DNA from: Isoetes taiwanensis
Lineage: Eukaryota; Streptophyta; Lycopodiopsida; Isoetales; Isoetaceae
Length of the DNA stretch: 64,000 nucleotides
Assembly (NCBI GenBank): GCA_021234155.1
Contig: JAJEKV010000107.1
Span: 3,237,510-3,301,509 of the forward strand
Direction: 5' to 3'
Shown here: positions 58,900 to 64,000 of the stretch, in pieces
How positions within the stretch are numbered: position 1 is the stretch's first letter
Layout: each line of letters starts with the position of its first letter
Made by a program: the position numbers and the translations under genes
Notes under the pieces: model-generated
Database searches by the model: none
What the model was told of the DNA's origin: nothing
What the model saw: the letters and a program-made list of their open reading frames with translations, nothing else

Positions 58900-59170
58900 G
58901 CAAAAAAATGTCTTAGGCTTTCTTCACTTTTAATTAGCAAACACATCATTCATAGCCCTAGCTCTTATACTGTACTATTCCTTAGCTCTGCAATGTGTAC
59001 TTTTGTAGATATGAACAACATAAATTCAAATATGGAAACAACCTCAACAATTATTCCTACATGCTCCCAAGATGATCCAAGTGCCCAGAAGTTTCTCTAT
59101 GCAAACGTACAAGTTTTCAGCATTTACAGATTTTCAAATTATGCCCAGCAACGCTGGGCACCATTACTAG

Positions 59171-59331
59171 TTACTAAGGTTTTTATTGACATATTCAAAC
59201 TATAACCTATGGAATGATTATGAATTGATCATTGTCTTGATGTGTGATCATTGTGCATTGTCTTGATGGTATTCATAAATTCATCAAGCAATATTAAGAA
59301 ATAGATTGAAGTGCATTGTCTATTTCTAACA
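59171..59331 (+). repeat. Copia 3' LTR, second part (split by Helitron)
   Basis: 161 bp identical by eye to 51085-51245, ending TTTCTAACA. Confidence 0.95.
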
Positions 59332-59849
59332 TTTCTAACCTCTTCTTTGTTTTCTTTGGATGGCTTTCAGTTCAATCGCAATTGGAAATTATTGGGGCTA
59401 CTTCTTTGTCTTCATTGATAGCTTCATTACTCTCCAGCCTACTGCACGGGGTGAACTTCATGTCAAACGAAGTAGGAGGAATGATGTTTCCGCACATTGG
59501 AGGGCGATAGTCATTGGGTTTGAGTGTAAGAAGGAATTATATGTCCTGGGGAAACATGTATACACACTATCTGATATAGCAAAATAGAAGATCGGATCTC
59601 GCTAACGCTTTCTGAGTTCTTAAATGATTCTTGGATAAACTTCGTGTCTTTTCTTTCTTCAATCGTAGTTTTTAGTAACCTGAATTTGTATTTTTGCTCG
59701 GGGCTTTGTATTTCTGATATGTAGGACCTGGCGCTGTAGGGCCTGGCGCCATCGAGCTCCATAATGAGCGTGTTCCATTCTTTTCACTATGATATCAGTT
59801 ATTTATTCTTTGAAGGTCATACAACGGTGCAACTCAGAAAGAATGGTAT
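59332..59849. other. Host sequence after the Copia element
   Basis: A possible acceptor (TGGCTTTCAG at about 59361-59370) leads into frames 59316-59510 and 59360-59587, neither recognised. A short duplicated GGCCTGGCGC-type block lies at 59729-59751. Confidence 0.35.
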
Positions 59850-60311
59850 ATGGTTTTGGAGCTAATACGATCCCTGGAAGAACAAGATAGTGAACTACCT
59901 ATGCCCCATATCTCTCAGTTTCACACTCGCCCTTTGGATAAGACAATGATTTTTTTGGCGAGAATGAAGCTAACCCAGAAAATATCGACTGCAATGAGAG
60001 AAAAGGATGGAGTATATGGGCATGTTAAGGTAAATATAGCTATGAACTTGTTCATTGCATTGTTTAACGATGTCGACGTTGTCAAGAAGACATCCAAGAC
60101 GTACACAGTGAATGCTTTAGAGACTTTTTTGGATAAGATTTTATGTGAAGGTTGGTCCAGCAGATTGCATGAATCTGCGGAGAATATCGAATGTAGAATA
60201 AAGAAGGAGAGCACACAAATTAGGTATTCCATTCGAAAGCAGGCTTTGTCCTCGATGAAGGCAATGACAACATGTCTTATTGCCGGAAATGGAAAACTAA
60301 AGGATGACTAG
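59850..60311 (+). CDS. Hypothetical protein or exon, 153 residues
   Basis: An uninterrupted frame from ATG to TAG with balanced composition and a predicted helical character: MVLELIRSLEEQDSEL, KVNIAMNLFIALFNDVD and TYTVNALETFLDKIL. No signal peptide or membrane segment. The start is chosen only as the first ATG; the frame could be the last exon of a longer gene whose intron was entered by the Copia element. No family recognised. Confidence 0.4.
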   Translation: MVLELIRSLEEQDSELPMPHISQFHTRPLDKTMIFLARMKLTQKISTAMREKDGVYGHVKVNIAMNLFIALFNDVDVVKKTSKTYTVNALETFLDKILCEGWSSRLHESAENIECRIKKESTQIRYSIRKQALSSMKAMTTCLIAGNGKLKDD

Positions 60312-60832
60312 CTCGTTTCATCGCCCAACCATCCCATCCAGGCGACTAATTTATCAAGTGGCCCAATTGAATTCTGAATGCACAGATAGATCCAGAACCC
60401 AATCCAATTCTTTCTAAGCGAGTTGTAAAGTCTCTTTGATCAATGGTTGCAATAAAGCCATGATGGTCAATTGGCAGTCACCAATTAAGCTAGTGTAACA
60501 AAGAACAAGATGATGCTGATGGGATACATTCCGAGGTTATAGATTATAAAGGATGCTAGTGAATACATACCATGAGAGTCAAAGGAGAATGGACCTTATT
60601 TAATGTTAGAAGAAAGTTAAAGTCAGAATGTGAGCTGAATGTTTTTTGCTCTTTGTTAAATAATGTAAAATGTAGGAAAAAGATGGCAAGATCTACATAA
60701 GACAAAAGATTCTTTACCACCATTACTTCTTTATGTATTTGATAATATATAACAGAACAATGAAAGATAGTTGGATTTGCTAGGTTAATCCCATATTACT
60801 TTAATGTCAATAAAGTCTAACTGAGTCAGTAT
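60312..60832. other. Intergenic stretch
   Basis: AT-rich, nothing recognised. Confidence 0.45.
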
Positions 60833-61105
60833 AGCCATGGTGCAAATTAGTGTAGTTCATAAAATATGAAAGTGTTCTTTTTGCATCGTAGCGACGATGC
60901 AAATTACGCCACTTCATGTAATATGAAACAATTATTTTTGCATCTGGATGGTGTGAATTAGGTACTATTACTTGTCCCCCATTAGTGTAGTTTAAAAAAT
61001 AATGCAGTGTTATTTCTGCATCATAGCCATGGTGCGAATTAGCCTAGTTCATGTAATATGAAACATGCATTTTCGCATCGTGGCTACGGTGCGAATTAGG
61101 GCCAT
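60833..61105. repeat. Minisatellite built on a palindromic unit
   Basis: Units of about 57 bp (one is 78 bp) each contain a hairpin junction followed by CAAATTA/GAATTAG and ATGTAATATGAAA. Junctions: GCATCGT-AGCG-ACGATGC (60883-60900, perfect 7-bp stem), a weak one at 60940, GCATCAT-AGCC-ATGGTGC (61018-61035) and GCATCGT-GGCT-ACGGTGC (61075-61092). Confidence 0.85.
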
Positions 61106-61139
61106 TATTCATCACGCAAATATAGGCATCCTTCACTCT

Positions 61140-62330
61140 CGCTTATTAAGATGCTCGACACTAAACTGTCATAAAAGAAGGCATTGCGCACGAGAATGGC
61201 AAAGAGAAAATTAGATAAAGCATGGGAGTTGTTTAGCATATGGTATGACACAATAGTTCAGAAAGAATGGGATGAAGCATCGAGAAGAGTAATTGTCTCA
61301 TCCCTCTGCGTGCAAAGAGGGCAGATCACAGAGACTTCTGAACGAAATCGATGAACAACAGTGTTTACCCGCACGCATCTATGAGTGATCTGCCACCATA
61401 AAATGGATAGTTTAGGATGAAGCAATTTATCCCATACCCATCGCCAGACTGCTTTACGATGAGGCTCGGGGATAACTAAAGGCCACTTTGGCGATGGAGG
61501 CAACACCTCGATGAAGCAGACCCACATACATCGAGTGCACGGTGCTCCTCCTTAACACCGCCATGAACCACCGGAGGGTAGCCACGCCTTGTGGGTGTGG
61601 AGGAAGTGTAGCGCCTACTTTTTCCCAAATGCCCCGTCCCAACGAAGGAGAAGGAACTTCAATCTGAACTCATTCCACGTCAACAATCTTGTCTCATTAT
61701 ACCATGCAGATACCGTGAGCACACTGCCGCTCGCCAATCGACGCGTCAATGGGCGGGACCAGAAGAGACCGAGGGGACAATCGCCTGACCAGTCACCCAA
61801 GGGGATCCACCAACAACCGGGTCAGTAGGATCTGTGTGGGCCATTGGATGGAACTGAAACAAAGTGCGCACAGTCTCCTAAGCAGCTAGCAACCCCTTGA
61901 GGAAAAGAGATGCATTAGGATATGGAGAAAGTGGATAGAATAATGCCCATGGGAGGAGAGGCTTAATGGATGGAGAGCCAAAGGAAATGCACATCTGAAA
62001 GACGGGTGAATGAGACGCACACGGAGAATTATCGGCATTATTGAGAATCGCCATATGAACTTAGAAATCAGCACCTTGCTCTGAGAAGAAAGTGAATCAT
62101 CCCGGCCCCCACAAAGTTTAGGCATAATGCACTTCGTCCAACTAACTTTAACATCGGCTCCTTCTTGAGCCACCCCGGATGAAGTTCCCGGACGGTATGA
62201 ACAATGAGTCGCATCTTTGTCATGCGGTGCCGCGGCAAGATGGATGCCATGTAGACATGTGTACCACTTTCGGGCCGGCTTTGCCACGATTACCACGACC
62301 GGCCACAACGGGAGAAAGGTCATTTAGCGA
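61140..62330 (-). mobile_element. LINE fragment: RT thumb and zinc-binding domain
   Basis: Pieces in at least three frames: 61886-62323 and 62068-62250 (SWTKCIMPKLCGGRD, the W-x-x-x-C-x-P-K-x-x-G-G motif of the RT thumb end) and 61258-61527 (WDKLLHPKLSILWWQITHRC, then CPLCTQRDE, a zinc-binding domain). GC content is higher than in the other LINEs, so it is a different subfamily. No tail or duplication was found; both ends are approximate. Confidence 0.65.
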
Positions 62331-62541
62331 TATCTATAGCGACGTCTAGGTCCCGCGTCTATCACGACGTCGGCGACGCGTGACCGCAGACGTGAACGGA
62401 GGCGTCGCATCGCCGCCGTCGCATCGCGGCGTGCGTCGCATCGCGGCGTCGGCGATGACCTGAGGCGTGGATCGGGGCGTCGCATCGCGGCGTGGCGTCG
62501 CGCGTCGCGGCGTGGTTAAAAAAAAAAAAAAAAAAAAAAAA
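62331..62541 (+). repeat. CpG-dense minisatellite ending in poly(A)
   Basis: Short units around GGCGTCGCATCGCGGCGT recur with variation between about 62395 and 62515. They are exceptionally rich in CpG for this AT-rich window. An A24 run follows at 62518-62541. The poly(A) end suggests a retroposed sequence in + orientation, but no duplication or promoter box is visible. Confidence 0.75.
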
Positions 62542-63239
62542 TAGTTGGAAAGAATTTTAATAGTTAATTACAATATCACATACAAGAGGCAAGTAGTGGC
62601 TATCTTTACGTGTTCCCTGTTAGGGGAAAACCCGTATAGCCAATTCTATAACAATAATACGACCAATATTAGACAATGACATTGAAAGTTAACGTGAACT
62701 AAGAGTTTATAGCACTTACGAATCTATGTAAAAAAGCCTTTTCGGCGGAACCCAAGTGAGACGAATTCGTTTGTTTGAAGTTGTCTTGGCGGTCCGCGTG
62801 AGGCCGATGTTTTTCTTGGAATCCTTTGCACGTTCGAGAAAGTGATCTCGATTGCAAGGAATACAACATGACAAGTTAAATGTCTTATTTCAATTGAGCG
62901 AATGGCAACAAATAACAAATACCTTGATATCTTCCTTATGGACAGATTAGGTGGTTTAGGGACCTTTGACCAATGGGGCCTCCCAATTTTTGGCATTCGA
63001 CTTCAATTTTGCAATCACTCTTTGCCTTTTCTATAAATCGATAGATTAACACAAAACAAAAGAATAAAATAAGACTATGACTAGGTCATGTACCTTCTTT
63101 TTCAAGCGGCTCCCCGTCATCGAAATGAGCCCCTTCCAAATGTCGGATTAGTGGGATTAAAAGCTAGAGTTGGCTAACATAGGCTTTAGGGTTATAAGCT
63201 AGATTTGGCCACCTCTACCTAAGAATTACAAGAAAAGTC
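62542..63239. other. Spacer with an unrecognised minus-strand frame
   Basis: A 90-codon - strand frame (62724-62996) has basic composition and no recognised family. Nothing else supported. Confidence 0.4.
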
Positions 63240-63550
63240 GACTTGGACCCGAACACACAGTCGTCTCCACTTTTCGTAGTGGATCGTAGTGGAGCCTACC
63301 GGTGCCTTTGAACAAGCCACTACAATTTTATTTTAAACCTAAAAAATAACAAGTGGTGTGGACTTGAACAGCACGTGGCCCTCTCCACTCTAGGTGGAGC
63401 CGGTTGTGCCCTGAACAAGCCACTCCTTAACCTAGGAAAAATATATGATCAGTGAAGTGGACTTTGAACCCGGGGTACATGGTCCTCCCCACTCTAGGTG
63501 GAACCCGACCCGTGCCCTTGAACAAACCCTCCATCAATTTTTAACCTACT
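63240..63550. repeat. Three-copy tandem repeat, about 100-120 bp
   Basis: Units start near 63240, 63361 and 63460 with GGACTT, then CTCCACTCTAGGTGGA-like palindromic centres, then GTGCCCTTGAACAAGCCACT-like ends and an A/T-rich spacer. Units have diverged by substitutions and a 20-base length difference. Confidence 0.75.
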
Positions 63551-63639
63551 TAAAATTATAAAAATAAAATGCAAGTGCGATCAACTTACCAAAAAGAAGG
63601 GCGTGTGTAACAAGATCCCTCGACGGTCCAAATCGAAAT

Positions 63640-64000
63640 AGAAAGCAACAAAGAGTTAGAAGAATAAGAACAACGAAAAAAAAAGATCAAGAAGAAACAA
63701 AAAAAAAAAAGAAGATGAAGAAATAGTAAAGCAAGAAAGAAAAAAATGAATGAATCAAAGAAGAAGAGAAGGGTGGGAGAAAGAAGAGAAGGGGAAAGAG
63801 GAGAAAAAAAGAAATTAGGGAAGAAAGAGAAGAATGGAAGAAATAAGAGAATGAAATGGAAGAAGATAGAAGAATGGAAGAATGGAAGAGTGAAATGAGG
63901 GAAGAATCAAGAAAGAAATGAGGAAAGAAGGAAAAAAAGAAGAAGAATGAAGAAACAAGAAGAAGAAAAAGAAGGAAAGAGATAGAAAAAAAATTGAAAT
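63640..64000 (+). repeat. Polypurine (A/G) tract to the window edge
   Basis: About 360 bases almost free of C and T on the + strand, made of GAA, AAG and GGAA variants without a fixed period. It continues past the window end. It may be a decayed GA-rich microsatellite or part of a leader or LTR. Confidence 0.85.

Larger units (their letters stand above)
56547..59170 (+). mobile_element. Helitron inserted in the Copia 3' LTR
   Basis: 2,624 bp between host A (56546) and T (59171), with no target duplication. Left end TCCTATATTATAATG (starts TC). Right end ATTACTAG (ends CTAG, i.e. CTRR). A hairpin lies 10 bases inside the right end: TGCCCAGC (59142-59149), loop AAC, GCTGGGCA (59153-59160), a perfect 8-bp stem. 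The uninterrupted 5' LTR gives the empty site CAGTA/TTACTAAGG. No Rep/helicase is encoded, so it is non-autonomous. The interior has tandem repeats, telo-box-like sequence and possible captured exon pieces. A second, internal copy of the right terminus lies at 58874-58899. Confidence 0.93.
50611..59331 (+). mobile_element. Ty1/Copia LTR retrotransposon carrying two nested insertions
   Basis: TG...CA LTRs; initiator tRNA-Met primer site; gag with zinc knuckles; then protease, integrase, RT and RNase H in the Copia order; purine-rich tract; 3' LTR. Removing the MITE-like element (54177-54732) and the Helitron (56547-59170) leaves about 5.5 kb. Flanking 5-mers TCTCT (50606-50610) and TTTCT (59332-59336) match at four of five bases. 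Several frameshifts and stops make it non-autonomous. Confidence 0.95.

Noticed and set aside
59371-59510. Weak resemblance to an MPN-type protein start (GATSLSSLIASLLSS and VGGMMFPHIGG)
   Set aside because: Only a few residues match, the frame stops soon, and downstream frames do not continue the family.

Overview
The window looks like nuclear DNA of a land plant, most likely an angiosperm. It is AT-rich, has GT-AG introns of about 70-700 bp, and holds one recognisable intron-split housekeeping gene (a PASTICCINO2-type 3-hydroxyacyl-CoA dehydratase). Most of the rest is transposon: plant L1-type LINEs with a gag-like ORF1, a Ty1/Copia LTR element primed by initiator tRNA-Met, a Helitron, MITE-like foldbacks and minisatellites. 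No rRNA, tRNA, CRISPR or prokaryotic-type gene was seen.

Layout. 1-5035: gene-poor, with a GC-rich degraded block (1960-2720) and a few exon-like scraps. 5036-7068: the PAS2-like gene on the + strand, nine exons, with three small indels that disrupt it. 7069-12642: sparse, with a strong hairpin (8918-9033), unit A of a three-copy repeat (10030-10935) and a LINE 3' scrap. 12643-19532: a full-length LINE (LINE-1) on the - strand with a 16-bp target-site duplication, an intact 678-codon ORF1 and a broken ORF2. 19533-23070: repeat units B and C; removing LINE-1 leaves units A-B-C spaced about 2.3-2.7 kb apart. 24903-25376: a plausible small gene of unknown function. 26875-27692: a candidate TIR element with internal minisatellite. 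29415-36891: LINE-2, - strand. 37582-44254: LINE-3, - strand, heavily decayed. 48170-50057: LINE-4, - strand, 5'-truncated.

50611-59331 is a nested insertion site. A Copia element (5' LTR 50611-51245) carries a foldback MITE-like element inside its reverse transcriptase (54177-54732). A 2,624-bp Helitron (56547-59170) sits inside its 3' LTR between host A and T, with TC and CTAG termini and a textbook 3' hairpin. The Copia element came first; the two insertions followed in an order that cannot be determined.

59332-64000: an unrecognised ORF, a palindromic minisatellite, a LINE RT/zinc-finger fragment, a CpG-dense minisatellite ending in poly(A), a tandem repeat of about 100-120 bp, and a polypurine tract of about 360 bp running to the window edge.

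The least-explained signals are the second, internal copy of the Helitron 3' terminus, the conserved segment downstream of the RT zinc finger shared by at least two of the LINEs, the patchy divergence between the two Copia LTRs, and the fact that all six LINE insertions lie on the same strand.
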